A DNA stretch of 64,000 nucleotides, taken from contig NZ_CP065359.1 in NCBI RefSeq assembly GCF_019904295.1, positions 2,505,001 through 2,569,000 of the forward strand, given 5' to 3'. The notes beneath the pieces are model-generated. The model searched no databases, was not told the origin of the DNA, and was given only the letters and a program-made list of their open reading frames with translations. Numbering within the stretch: the stretch's first letter is position 1; every line of letters starts with the position of its first letter. Both the position numbers and the translations under genes were made by a program. Source of the stretch: Ruegeria sp. SCSIO 43209 (GTDB lineage Bacteria; Pseudomonadota; Alphaproteobacteria; Rhodobacterales; Rhodobacteraceae). This document shows, piece by piece, positions 35,682 to 44,437 of this stretch.

Positions 35682-37045
35682 TCAGGCACGGCTCCCTCAG
35701 GCTACGACTCTTCATTCTTATCCTGACGCCCTTGGTGTTGCTTGCGATCCTTCTTGGGCTTTGGCGCTTCATGATTGCCCAGGAAACGGCTCAGGAGCTG
35801 TTTGACGACAGCCTGCTATCTGCCGGTCTTGCAATTTCACGAGATGTCGCGATTTCAGGAGGTGACGCACTTTCGCCCACCACGCGCAGCTTGATCCGCG
35901 ACGCGTCGGGCGGAGAGATCTTTTATCATGTTACGGGCCCGGGTGGCATCTACGTGACCGGCTATGCATACCCTCCGGCACCCGCGAACCCGTCTGCTCA
36001 AGAGGCGAACAGGCCGCAGTTTTTCGAAGCACCCTATCGCGACGAGCCGGTGCGAGTTCTTAAGCTGACAGAACGTGTGACCATAGAAAATTTGATAGGA
36101 GATGCGACGGTCACAGTTTGGCAACGTATGGCGGATCGCAACGCGTTTGCAAATGAGCTGTCAATCCGCGCAGGAATTCTCATGGGAATCCTACTTGCCA
36201 CTCTGGCATTTGTGGTATGGTTCGGAGTTGCTCGCGGCCTGCGGCCCCTCCTGGATTTACAGGACGCAATCGACCTGCGCTCCCCAGATGACCTGAGTGA
36301 GATCAAACGCCCTGTACCGGTCGAAGTTCAAGGTGTCGTCAAAACCTTGAACCGACTCTTTGGACAGGTGGAAAAAAGTATCAATGCCCATCAGGTGTTC
36401 ATATCCGAAGCCGCACATCAGCTACGGAACCCTGCGGCCGCCGTTCAGTCGATGGCCGAAGCGCTTCGAGATGCGAAAACCGATGAAGACCGCGATAAAC
36501 GCATCATCGAGCTTGTCGCAGCGGCAAAGAACTCAGCAACAGTCGCTGAACAACTGCTATCACTTGAACGGCTCAGGCAACCGACGCACCAAGATCAAAT
36601 GGTTGAAATTGATTTCCGCTCGGTTGTCGAAGAAGCCTGCGCAGAAATGGGAGTTCACATTCTTGCAAAAGGCATCGAGTTTGATGTCACGATGCCCGAG
36701 ACGGCGGTCATAGTATCAGGTGATCAGGTGTTTCTAACTGAAGCTCTAAAGAACCTGTTAGACAATGCTGTTAAGCACGGTGGCGCTAAACTGAGCCGCA
36801 TTTCAGTCGTCCTGCGTTCTGACGGCGGAAACGTTAGGCTTACTGTCGCTGATGACGGCGCTGGCCTTTCGCCCGACCAAAGCGAAGCTGCATTTAGTCG
36901 GTTCTCCCAGTTGGAATATTCCGAAGGCAGTGGCCTGGGTTTGTCAATCGTCTCTGCGGTGGCGCAGCGCCACGACGGATCAGTCTTAATCAACCAAGTC
37001 GAAAGAGGAGCGAGCGTTACGCTTGAGCTTCCGATAATCCTTTGA
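35678..37045 (+). CDS. tctE: Sensor histidine kinase (TctE-like)
   Basis: A 455-residue membrane sensor kinase starting at a GTG that overlaps the regulator's stop (GTGA). Membrane segments at about 9-30 and 164-185 bracket a periplasmic 2CSK-N-type sensor region. The phosphorylated His is H247 in ISEAAHQLRNPAAAV. ATP-binding boxes are EALKNLLDNAVKHGG (N), VADDGAGLS (G1) and GSGLGLSIVSAVA (G2). It probably senses an external tricarboxylate and drives expression of the divergent tctC-tctAB operon. Confidence 0.92.
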   Translation: MIRHGSLRLRLFILILTPLVLLAILLGLWRFMIAQETAQELFDDSLLSAGLAISRDVAISGGDALSPTTRSLIRDASGGEIFYHVTGPGGIYVTGYAYPPAPANPSAQEANRPQFFEAPYRDEPVRVLKLTERVTIENLIGDATVTVWQRMADRNAFANELSIRAGILMGILLATLAFVVWFGVARGLRPLLDLQDAIDLRSPDDLSEIKRPVPVEVQGVVKTLNRLFGQVEKSINAHQVFISEAAHQLRNPAAAVQSMAEALRDAKTDEDRDKRIIELVAAAKNSATVAEQLLSLERLRQPTHQDQMVEIDFRSVVEEACAEMGVHILAKGIEFDVTMPETAVIVSGDQVFLTEALKNLLDNAVKHGGAKLSRISVVLRSDGGNVRLTVADDGAGLSPDQSEAAFSRFSQLEYSEGSGLGLSIVSAVAQRHDGSVLINQVERGASVTLELPIIL

Positions 37046-37389
37046 ATTGTTTCGTTTTTGACAAATCCGGCACCTATCAGGAATGAAGTACATTATTTAA
37101 AATTGCTGCGAATGTAGGCTTTCCGCGCCCTTTTTTGCTGCGCCTGAGATGTTTACTAAACGAGCCGGCCCAGCGTGAGTTGGGGGCCCGCTTTGACGAT
37201 GCGTGTCGTGCCAAGATCATCGTCATCAGGCCTACCGGTACTTTCAACTGCGACAAATGCGAGACCCTTTGGGATCAAACACTTGATCGATGAACATTTG
37301 ACTGGATTTCGATCAAACGACTGATAACTTGCCTCGCAGCGGTTTTTGGTTGCAACAGCGTTGCACAGAAAATCTATTGGAGCGCGCTA
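37046..37389. other. Leader region of the seven-gene isoprenoid cluster
   Basis: No gene is supported. It must hold the promoter of the cluster. A TTGACA hexamer lies at 37058 but lacks a good partner. The octamer GATCAAAC occurs twice (37273-37280 and 37311-37318), 38 bases apart, which could be a regulator site but may be chance. GGAG 7 bases upstream sets the TTG start at 37390. Confidence 0.4.
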
Positions 37390-38655
37390 TTGGTAATTCC
37401 GTTTCATGTCCGGGAAATGCTTCAACGCATAAAAGCACGATTTGATGCTGACCAGATACCTCAGCAGATGGCGCCAAGCGATGCAGAGTTTTCAACCTTA
37501 CGCCCATCTCGCAAGCCGACCAAGGAGATGGTCGCACGATTCTGGGAAAAGTTGAAACCAACGGCCAGCGACAAGGATCAGGCACAAATTGCAGATTTGG
37601 CGGCTATCGAAGATGCCGAAACCTATGGCGCCAATATCGAGAATTTCATCGGGACGGTTAAGCTTCCAGTCGGGGTTATTGGCCCCTTACGCCTGAACGG
37701 AATGAACGCCAACGGCGACTTTCATGTCCCCCTCGCAACAACCGAGGCAGCGCTGGTCGCATCTTATGCCCGGGGCGCCTACGCCGCCACTCGGTCGGGC
37801 GGTATCAGTACCGCTGTTTTATACGAAGGCGTGCTGCGGACCCCGGCCTTTGTGTTCGATAGCCTGCTAAGAGCGGGGCAATTTGTGGATTGGGTGGTGA
37901 CCAATGTTGACAGGCTCAAATCTGCGGCCGAAGCGACGACCCGTCATGGCAAGCTTGTATCGCTGGAGCCATTCATTGACACCAACGTCGTTTTCCTGAT
38001 TTGCCGCTATACCACTGGTGATGCTGCAGGTCAGAACATGGTGACCATCGCCACCGACGCCCTTTGCCACGCAATCACGGATAGCTGTCCTGTTGCGATT
38101 GAGAACTGGTATGTCGAAGGTAATTTCTCGGGCGACAAGAAGGCCTCGGCGCTGGGGTTGGTGACGGGGCGCGGGCGGAAAGTCAGCGCCTCGGTTACGC
38201 TTCCGGCTGAGATTGTCGAAAAGACACTGGGAACGACGGTCGAGGCGATGCTGGACTATGGCCGTGTCGCCAATCTGGGCGCACATTTGTCTGGCCAGTT
38301 TGGCGCACAGGCGCATTATGCCAACGGGCTGGCTGCGTTCTATATCGCAACCGGACAAGACGCGGCCTGCGTTGCCGAAAGTGCAATGGGCGTCACGCGT
38401 ATGGAACCTAGGGGCGGCAATCTATTCTGCTCGGTCACGCTTCCGAACATCCTTGTCGGCTCGGTCGGCGGCGGAACCGGTTTGCCAAGCCAGGCAGCAG
38501 CGCTGAACATACTCGGTCTACGGGGCAGCGGGTGTGGCACGGCTTTGGCCGAAGTTGCTGCGGCCACGTGTTTATGCGGCGAAATCTCCATTGTCGCCGC
38601 GATTGCTGCCGGTCATTTCACCCGCGCCCATGAAAGTCTGGCCCGCCACAGATGA
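37390..38655 (+). CDS. Class I (eukaryote/archaea-type) HMG-CoA reductase
   Basis: A 421-residue NADPH-dependent reductase converting HMG-CoA to mevalonate. Class I motifs are ENFIGTVKLPVGVIGP, ATTEAALVASYARGA (catalytic E119), DAAGQNM, EGNFSGDKK (K250), GQDAACVAES (D324), GSVGGGTGLPSQ and the C-terminal GHFTRAH (H414). All four catalytic residues are in place. It lacks the N-terminal membrane domain of animal enzymes. The start is a TTG at 37390 with GGAG at proper spacing; the next ATG (37417) is also possible. It is the first of seven overlapping genes. No HMG-CoA synthase or mevalonate kinase is present in the window. Confidence 0.92.
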   Translation: MVIPFHVREMLQRIKARFDADQIPQQMAPSDAEFSTLRPSRKPTKEMVARFWEKLKPTASDKDQAQIADLAAIEDAETYGANIENFIGTVKLPVGVIGPLRLNGMNANGDFHVPLATTEAALVASYARGAYAATRSGGISTAVLYEGVLRTPAFVFDSLLRAGQFVDWVVTNVDRLKSAAEATTRHGKLVSLEPFIDTNVVFLICRYTTGDAAGQNMVTIATDALCHAITDSCPVAIENWYVEGNFSGDKKASALGLVTGRGRKVSASVTLPAEIVEKTLGTTVEAMLDYGRVANLGAHLSGQFGAQAHYANGLAAFYIATGQDAACVAESAMGVTRMEPRGGNLFCSVTLPNILVGSVGGGTGLPSQAAALNILGLRGSGCGTALAEVAAATCLCGEISIVAAIAAGHFTRAHESLARHR

Positions 38656-39563
38656 GCTTTCAGAACCGATTTTGGATTTACCAATCCGAGCGCTTTCCGC
38701 TTAAGAAAACCGTCCCCCTGCTGCTGGTGTTTTCCTCGGCCAGCATTTGTGTGTCTGCCCGTCTGGCAGATCGCCCCTTGCCCGAGTGGCCCGCCTTTGC
38801 CGCCGGTTTTGTGCTGGCCATGGCGCTGTTCTTCCAGATGCGGGTCTGTGACGAGTTCAAGGACGCCGAGGATGATCGACGTTACCGGCCCGACAGGCCG
38901 ATCCCACGCGGATTGGTCTCACCAGGCGAAGTTTTGAGCTTGGGCTTACTGACCATTCCAATTGCACTTGCGGCTGCCTGGTTCTGGCACCCGTCGGTTT
39001 TGTGGCTGTTGGGCACGGTTTGGATCTGGCTCGCTGCGATGACAATTGAATTCGGTGTCCCGGCCTGGCTGAAGGCCCGGCCGGTTTTGTACCTGCTCAG
39101 CCATATGGCAATCATGCCCTTGATCGATCTATTGCTGACTGGCCTCGAATGGCTGCCGGCAGGCGGCGCGGCACCCTCACTATGGCTGTTCCTGGCGTTG
39201 TCCTTTGTGAATGGCTGCGTCCTTGAGATCGGGCGGAAATTGTGGGCGCCCGAAAACGAGATTGAAGGGGTCGACACCTATTCCTCCCTATGGGGTCCGC
39301 GCCTAGCAGGACTTATCTGGATCGGCTGCGTTCTGCTATCCTACGCGCTTCTCGTCGGCACAGGACGCGCCACCGGAGTTGGCTGGCCAAGCGCCCTGAT
39401 CGGCGCACTAGCGCTGGTTCCCTGCGGGGTTGCTGTATTCCACTACAGTCAGACACCCACTGAGAAAGCACAGAACAGGATGGACACTGTTTCCGGTCTG
39501 TGGGTATTTTTCTGCTATGCCACGGCTGGTTTCCTACCCTACCTGATCGGAGCCGTAGCATGA
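38652..39563 (+). CDS. UbiA-family membrane prenyltransferase
   Basis: A 303-residue integral membrane prenyltransferase with about eight hydrophobic segments. The first Asp-rich motif is CDEFKDAEDDRRYRPDRPIPRG (D67, D71, D75), which binds the Mg-diphosphate of the prenyl donor. The second conserved site reads EIGRKLWAPENEIEGVDTY (residues 192-210), unlike the DxxxD of UbiA or MenA and closer to a distinct subgroup with an RK/APE(N/D)E pattern. It should attach a prenyl chain to an acceptor that is not evident. It overlaps the reductase gene by 4 bp (ATGA) and the dikinase gene by 4 bp. Confidence 0.9.
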   Translation: MSFQNRFWIYQSERFPLKKTVPLLLVFSSASICVSARLADRPLPEWPAFAAGFVLAMALFFQMRVCDEFKDAEDDRRYRPDRPIPRGLVSPGEVLSLGLLTIPIALAAAWFWHPSVLWLLGTVWIWLAAMTIEFGVPAWLKARPVLYLLSHMAIMPLIDLLLTGLEWLPAGGAAPSLWLFLALSFVNGCVLEIGRKLWAPENEIEGVDTYSSLWGPRLAGLIWIGCVLLSYALLVGTGRATGVGWPSALIGALALVPCGVAVFHYSQTPTEKAQNRMDTVSGLWVFFCYATAGFLPYLIGAVA

Positions 39564-42016
39564 CTTTCATCGTCGACCAAATGGATGCCAATGACATCTC
39601 TGTGGTTGGAGGCAAAGCGGCAGCCCTGTCGCATCTGACACAGCACGGGTTTTCCCCGCCCGCATTCTTTGTCATCACAAATGACGCGTTTCGTATGGGG
39701 CAATCGGGCCCGATCGCGCAAAAAGGCCTGCGACTGGCTGTGTCCACCGCGCTCGAAACACTCGGGTCCGGGCCTTACGCGGTACGCAGTTCTGGCCAGT
39801 CCGAAGATGGCGTGGACCACAGCCATGCAGGACAGTTCGCAACGGTCCTGAATGTTCCCGGCAAGAGTGTGATCGCGGCGGCCAAGCAGGTTTGGCAATC
39901 CGGTTTCTCATCAACGGTCGAAACCTACCGCGCGGTCAAATCCGGTGGCGAGGCCGAGGCCCCCGCAATCATCGTGCAACGCATGATCGATGCCAAAGCG
40001 GCCGGGGTAGCCTTTTCCGCCGATCCGGTCAGTGGCCGGCGCGATGTGGTCGTGATCTCAGCGATTGACGGGCTTGCAGAGCAGCTTGTGTCGGGGAAAG
40101 CGGACGGAGAAGACTGGGTCATCGATGCAGATGGCGTACCGGAAAGCGCTCCTGACGCCCCTGCACATTTGACCGTCACGGAGGCGCGATCCATCGCGGC
40201 CCTCGCCCGAAAGGCCGAGGCGTTATTCGGTTCTCCTCAGGACATCGAATGGGCCATTGATGCGCAAGGGCTGCATATTCTGCAGGCCCGCCCGATCACC
40301 ACGGCCCTGCGCCCTGCCCCGCTCGAAGATCAGACGCTTACCATTTTCGACAATTCCAATATCGTCGAAAGCTATCCGGGCATCGTCAGTCCGCTGACTT
40401 ATTCCTTTGCCCTGCACGTGTATTCTCAGGTATATCGAGCTTTCGTTAGGCTGCTGGGCGTGTCCCGGTACACGGTCGCGCTGAACCCCACTGTGTTTGA
40501 CAATTTACTGGGGCGGGTGGACGGGCGCGCCTATTACAATCTGATCAACTGGTATCGCGCGCTGGCACTGTTGCCCGGGTTTTCACTGAACCGCGACTAT
40601 ATGGAAACGATGATGGGCGTTTCTGAACCGATGCCGCGTGAGGTCACGGATGCTCTTGCCCCACCCCCCACCACCGGCTGGCGCAAGATCGTGGAGTACG
40701 CGAAACTGGCCAAGGTTGCGGGCGGCCTGATCTGGCAGGCCATCCGCCTATCGCAGACCCGGCGTGATTTTTACCGCAGGCTGAACGACATATTACAGAC
40801 GGGGCTGAACGTGGATGCCTCTAACGCGACCCAACTGGCTGCGGAATACCGGCGCATTGAAAGCACTCTGCTGGATCGGTGGGATGCCCCGCTGATCAAC
40901 GATTTCCTGTGCATGATTGCCTTTGGCGGCTCGCGCAACCTGCTGCAAAAGTGGCTGGGCGAGGCCGGGTTGAGCCTGCACAACGACCTCATGATCGGGC
41001 AAGGTGATATCGTTTCGGCGGAACCCGCGCAACGCATCGCCCGGATGGGAGAGTTGGTTCGGCAGGCAGGGCTTGCCGCTCCTTTGAAGGCCAATGCAAA
41101 TCTGTCGGTTTTGTCAGGACACCGACAAATCGCAGCCGAGGTTGATGCGTATCTTGAGAAGTTCGGCGACCGGTGTACGGAAGAGCTCAAGCTGGAAAGC
41201 GTACCGTTACGCGATGACCCGACCAGTCTGTTGCTGGCCATTGCAGCCAGCGCTGAACGTCCACCTTCCGGGCGTCAGGACGGCGATGAACCGGACTGGA
41301 AGGCTCTGTTTCCGTCAAACCCACTCAAACGGTACTTCGCCAAATGGATTTTGGGCTGGACCAAGGCGCGGGTGCGCGACCGAGAAAACCTGCGCTTTGA
41401 ACGCACGCGCATATTTGGTTATGCGCGGCGCGTGTTTCTGGGCATCGGCCGCGAATTCGCTGCGCGTGACCTGCTTTCATCGCCAAAGGATGTATTCTTC
41501 CTGACAACACATGAAGTTCTCGGAGCAGTCGAAGGTTATAGCCTGTCACCCGATCTGAAAGGCATCGTTGCGCAGCGCAAACTGGAAGACGAAGCCTCGT
41601 CCCGACGCCCAGATCCGCCGCAACGCATCGAAATCCGTGGCCCCGCCATCGCCCCGGTTTGGTCCGAGAACGCAGAAGCGGAGGCGGACACTGCTCGGAT
41701 GAAGCACGGCACGGGCTGTTCCGCAGGTCAGATCAAGGCGCGCGCGCGCGTGATCCGCGACCCGCGCACCGAGGCCTTAAACCCCGGAGATATACTCGTG
41801 GCGCGCCACACCGATCCGGGCTGGATCGCCGTATTCTCGAACGCATCTGCCATCGTCGTCGAACGGGGATCTCTGTTGTCACATTCTGCGATTGTCGCAC
41901 GCGAACTAGGTATCCCCTGCGTGGTTGGCCTGAAAGGCGCCACCAACTGGATCGAAGATGGTGAGATGATCCGGGTCGACGGGGCAAGCGGCGCGGTGGA
42001 GCGGTGCGATGGATAG
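39560..42016 (+). CDS. Rifampin-phosphotransferase/PEP-synthase-like dikinase lacking the PEP domain
   Basis: An 818-residue protein starting at 39560 (MTFIVDQMD), overlapping ubiA by ATGA. The N-terminal 260 residues are a PPDK-type ATP-grasp domain: VGGKAAALSHL, YAVRSSGQSED, GVAFSADPVSG, and DIEWAIDAQGLHILQARPIT. A roughly 420-residue middle part with no recognised motif follows. The last 90 residues are the swivelling phosphohistidine domain (SLLSHSAIVARELGIPCVVG, H775). The C-terminal TIM-barrel PEP/pyruvate domain of true PEP synthase is absent. This order is that of rifampin phosphotransferase, which moves the ATP beta-phosphate to a small-molecule hydroxyl. The natural acceptor here is unknown, perhaps a prenylated intermediate. 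Confidence 0.85.
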   Translation: MTFIVDQMDANDISVVGGKAAALSHLTQHGFSPPAFFVITNDAFRMGQSGPIAQKGLRLAVSTALETLGSGPYAVRSSGQSEDGVDHSHAGQFATVLNVPGKSVIAAAKQVWQSGFSSTVETYRAVKSGGEAEAPAIIVQRMIDAKAAGVAFSADPVSGRRDVVVISAIDGLAEQLVSGKADGEDWVIDADGVPESAPDAPAHLTVTEARSIAALARKAEALFGSPQDIEWAIDAQGLHILQARPITTALRPAPLEDQTLTIFDNSNIVESYPGIVSPLTYSFALHVYSQVYRAFVRLLGVSRYTVALNPTVFDNLLGRVDGRAYYNLINWYRALALLPGFSLNRDYMETMMGVSEPMPREVTDALAPPPTTGWRKIVEYAKLAKVAGGLIWQAIRLSQTRRDFYRRLNDILQTGLNVDASNATQLAAEYRRIESTLLDRWDAPLINDFLCMIAFGGSRNLLQKWLGEAGLSLHNDLMIGQGDIVSAEPAQRIARMGELVRQAGLAAPLKANANLSVLSGHRQIAAEVDAYLEKFGDRCTEELKLESVPLRDDPTSLLLAIAASAERPPSGRQDGDEPDWKALFPSNPLKRYFAKWILGWTKARVRDRENLRFERTRIFGYARRVFLGIGREFAARDLLSSPKDVFFLTTHEVLGAVEGYSLSPDLKGIVAQRKLEDEASSRRPDPPQRIEIRGPAIAPVWSENAEAEADTARMKHGTGCSAGQIKARARVIRDPRTEALNPGDILVARHTDPGWIAVFSNASAIVVERGSLLSHSAIVARELGIPCVVGLKGATNWIEDGEMIRVDGASGAVERCDG

Positions 42017-43109
42017 CAGTGAGATTGAGAAAAAGGCGGATTTCGACCATATCCGCTATGCCCAACTGTGGGAAGACGCGGATGTTCTTACCTCCGCCCT
42101 GGGCGATTGTGCGGGCAAGACATTGGTCTCCATCTGCTCTGCCGGGGATAATGCGCTGGCAATGCTAACACTCGATCCCGCGCGCATTGTCGTTCTGGAT
42201 CTTTCACCGGCCCAGATCGCCTGCCTTAAGCTTAGGATCGCGGCCTACAAAGTGCTGACCCATCCCGAATTCATTGAACTCACCGGCTCGCGGCGAAGTA
42301 GCCGACGGGGCGCATTGCTGAACCAGGTTTTGGAAGCCACAGATGCCGAAACGCGCGCTTTCTGGCGGACTCTGATCACGGAAGTCGAAAAACACGGCAT
42401 CGGTGGCGTCGGCAAGTTCGAGCGCTATTTTCGCATCTTTCGAACTTGGCTACTGCCTCTTGTGCATTCACGCCGAACCATCGACGCAGTGTTTGTTCCC
42501 CGCTCGCCCGCAGAGCGACTGACATTCTTCGACACGCGGTTCAACACGGTGCGATGGCGTCTTTTGCTGAACATCTTCTTCTCTCGCCTCGTCATGGGTC
42601 GCATGGGCCGGGACAGTGCGTTTTTCGATCATGTCGAGGGTAGCCCGGCCCAACATGTCGCCCGCCGCATCCGTCATGCGGGAGTCACCACCGATCCCTC
42701 GCAAAATCCCTATCTGCACTGGATTCTCAAAGGCGATCATGGCGACGCGCTGCCGATGGCGTGGCGTTCCGAGCATTATGAGACAATCCGATCCCGGTTG
42801 GATCGTCTCGACATCCGCCTTGGATCGCTTGAGGCTTTTGTGTCGACCGACGAAAAAGCCAGAGGATTCAACCTGTCCGACATCTTCGAGTACATGTCGC
42901 CCGAGACCTTCCATCAGGTTTACGGGTCGATCCTGACCGCTGCAGAGCCAAATGCCCGACTAGTCTATTGGAACATGATGGCACCCCGGAGGGTTCCGCC
43001 GGAATTCAGAAACAAGGTTGAAACCCTGACCGACATCGAAACACAGCAGAAGGCCCGCGACATGGCATTCTTCTATTCGGATTTCGTCGTCGAAGAGTTT
43101 CAACCGTGA
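42009..43109 (+). CDS. BtaA-like (DUF3419) SAM-dependent aminocarboxypropyl transferase homologue
   Basis: A 366-residue protein of the BtaA/DUF3419 family. YAQLWEDADVLTSAL, then VSICSAGDNALAMLTLDP (SAM-binding loop), VVLDLSPAQIACLKL and, late in the protein, NLSDIFEYMSPETFHQV are family blocks. BtaA transfers the 3-amino-3-carboxypropyl group of SAM to diacylglycerol in betaine lipid synthesis. No BtaB N-methyltransferase follows, so the product here might be an unmethylated homoserine-type head group or the acceptor may differ. It overlaps the dikinase gene by 8 bp and the kinase-like gene by 4 bp. Confidence 0.85.
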   Translation: MDSSEIEKKADFDHIRYAQLWEDADVLTSALGDCAGKTLVSICSAGDNALAMLTLDPARIVVLDLSPAQIACLKLRIAAYKVLTHPEFIELTGSRRSSRRGALLNQVLEATDAETRAFWRTLITEVEKHGIGGVGKFERYFRIFRTWLLPLVHSRRTIDAVFVPRSPAERLTFFDTRFNTVRWRLLLNIFFSRLVMGRMGRDSAFFDHVEGSPAQHVARRIRHAGVTTDPSQNPYLHWILKGDHGDALPMAWRSEHYETIRSRLDRLDIRLGSLEAFVSTDEKARGFNLSDIFEYMSPETFHQVYGSILTAAEPNARLVYWNMMAPRRVPPEFRNKVETLTDIETQQKARDMAFFYSDFVVEEFQP

Positions 43110-44437
43110 CTGTTATTGGGCAGATTCTGCTGGCGGCGGGGTCGGTGCTGGCTCTGGTCGGCGTAATGATGATTATACGCAATCTGGCTATTACAGCGGG
43201 CCTGAAACCCGAAGTGCAGCGCAAGCTTATGCATGTCAGCACCGGCCTCTTTGCGTTGCTGCTGCCCTGGTTGTTTCCCGATCGCTGGCCGGTTTACATG
43301 CTGATTGCGGCCACAATCCTGGTGATGCTGGTGCTGCGCCTGCCTCGTTTTTCGTCGGGTCTGGGTGCAACTTTGCATGGTGTGGATCGTACGTCCTACG
43401 GCGACTTTCTGCTCGCCCTGTCAGTTGGGCTTTGCTTTCTGCTAGCCGGGGAAAACACGCTGTTCTACATACTGCCAATCGCCGTTCTGACACTCGCGGA
43501 TGCAGCCGCTGCGCTTGCCGGGACCACGTATGGAACCAAACGCTACGTGGTAGAAGATGGCGATAAGAGCTTAGAAGGATCAGTGGTGTTTTTTGTCGTA
43601 ACACTATTGGTTGCGATCATCTGCTTCTTGTTCTTATCGAAACTCCCGCCATCTAACATCATGATGTTGTGCCTTATGGTTGCGGCTTTTGGCACATTGG
43701 TCGAGGCACAAAGCTGGCGCGGGTTTGACAACCTTTTCCTGCCGCTTGGCTTGTTGATTTTCCTAAACGGCCACTATTTCAGCTCTTTGGCAGAGCTCGC
43801 CCTGTTGGCCGCCATGTTCTTTGCCGCCCTTGCCAGTTTCGGCGTAGTGGGAACCAAACTGGGCCTGACCAAACATGCGACCCGTGTGTATGTTGTCGCG
43901 GTTTTTTTGCTGCTGGCCGCCGCAAAGCTGCAGAACACAGTACTGCCGATCATGGTTCTTGCCGCACATGGCTGGGCGCGTACCGCTTCTCCTTGTGACA
44001 GTAAGTACCCCGATCTGGATATCATAGCCGCCTTGGGGCTTTTGGGATTTGGTTGGCTTGCGGTGGGAAATGCAACGGGATGGGATGCAGTTTCCTTTTT
44101 TGGGCTCAGTGCGATGGGGTTAGCTATGGGGCTCACTGCTATGGCGCTGCGTCCCATTCCTGTTGTTATACCACTTGCTGCGGCTGTCCTTTATTTCATT
44201 CGAACTTGGGCTGTTTCCCAGAATTCTGAACAGTCGAACTGGGCTGAACCGCTGACGGTACTGGCCCTGTTCTCATTAGCTTGTTCAGCCGCAGCGCCGT
44301 TGCTCCGACCACATTGGTTCGAAAAAGATAGGGTGCTCAGGCTGACGCTGTTGGCCCTCGCGCCGCCGTTGCTTTACTACGTTTGGATCGTTGCTGGATC
44401 GCTAAATGCTGGGTTCTTTGCCGGAGTTTTTTCATGA
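43106..44437 (+). CDS. Phytol/dolichol-kinase-like membrane protein with a C-terminal membrane extension
   Basis: A 443-residue integral membrane protein starting at a GTG (GTGA overlap with the previous stop). Residues about 30-220 match the VTE5/SEC59/DGK1 prenol and lipid kinase family: QRKLMHVSTGLFALLLPWLFP, LTLADAAAALAGTTYGTKR and DKSLEGSVVFFVVTL, the CTP-binding region. The remaining 220 residues are a second set of about six hydrophobic segments that I do not recognise; ordinary members are 200-250 residues. It probably phosphorylates a prenol or a lipid alcohol made by the cluster. It overlaps the GNAT-like gene by 4 bp. Confidence 0.82.
   Translation: MTVIGQILLAAGSVLALVGVMMIIRNLAITAGLKPEVQRKLMHVSTGLFALLLPWLFPDRWPVYMLIAATILVMLVLRLPRFSSGLGATLHGVDRTSYGDFLLALSVGLCFLLAGENTLFYILPIAVLTLADAAAALAGTTYGTKRYVVEDGDKSLEGSVVFFVVTLLVAIICFLFLSKLPPSNIMMLCLMVAAFGTLVEAQSWRGFDNLFLPLGLLIFLNGHYFSSLAELALLAAMFFAALASFGVVGTKLGLTKHATRVYVVAVFLLLAAAKLQNTVLPIMVLAAHGWARTASPCDSKYPDLDIIAALGLLGFGWLAVGNATGWDAVSFFGLSAMGLAMGLTAMALRPIPVVIPLAAAVLYFIRTWAVSQNSEQSNWAEPLTVLALFSLACSAAAPLLRPHWFEKDRVLRLTLLALAPPLLYYVWIVAGSLNAGFFAGVFS

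Noticed and set aside
37058..37090. TTGACA as a promoter for the seven-gene cluster
   Set aside because: No acceptable -10 box at 16-18 bp, and it is about 300 bases from the first gene.
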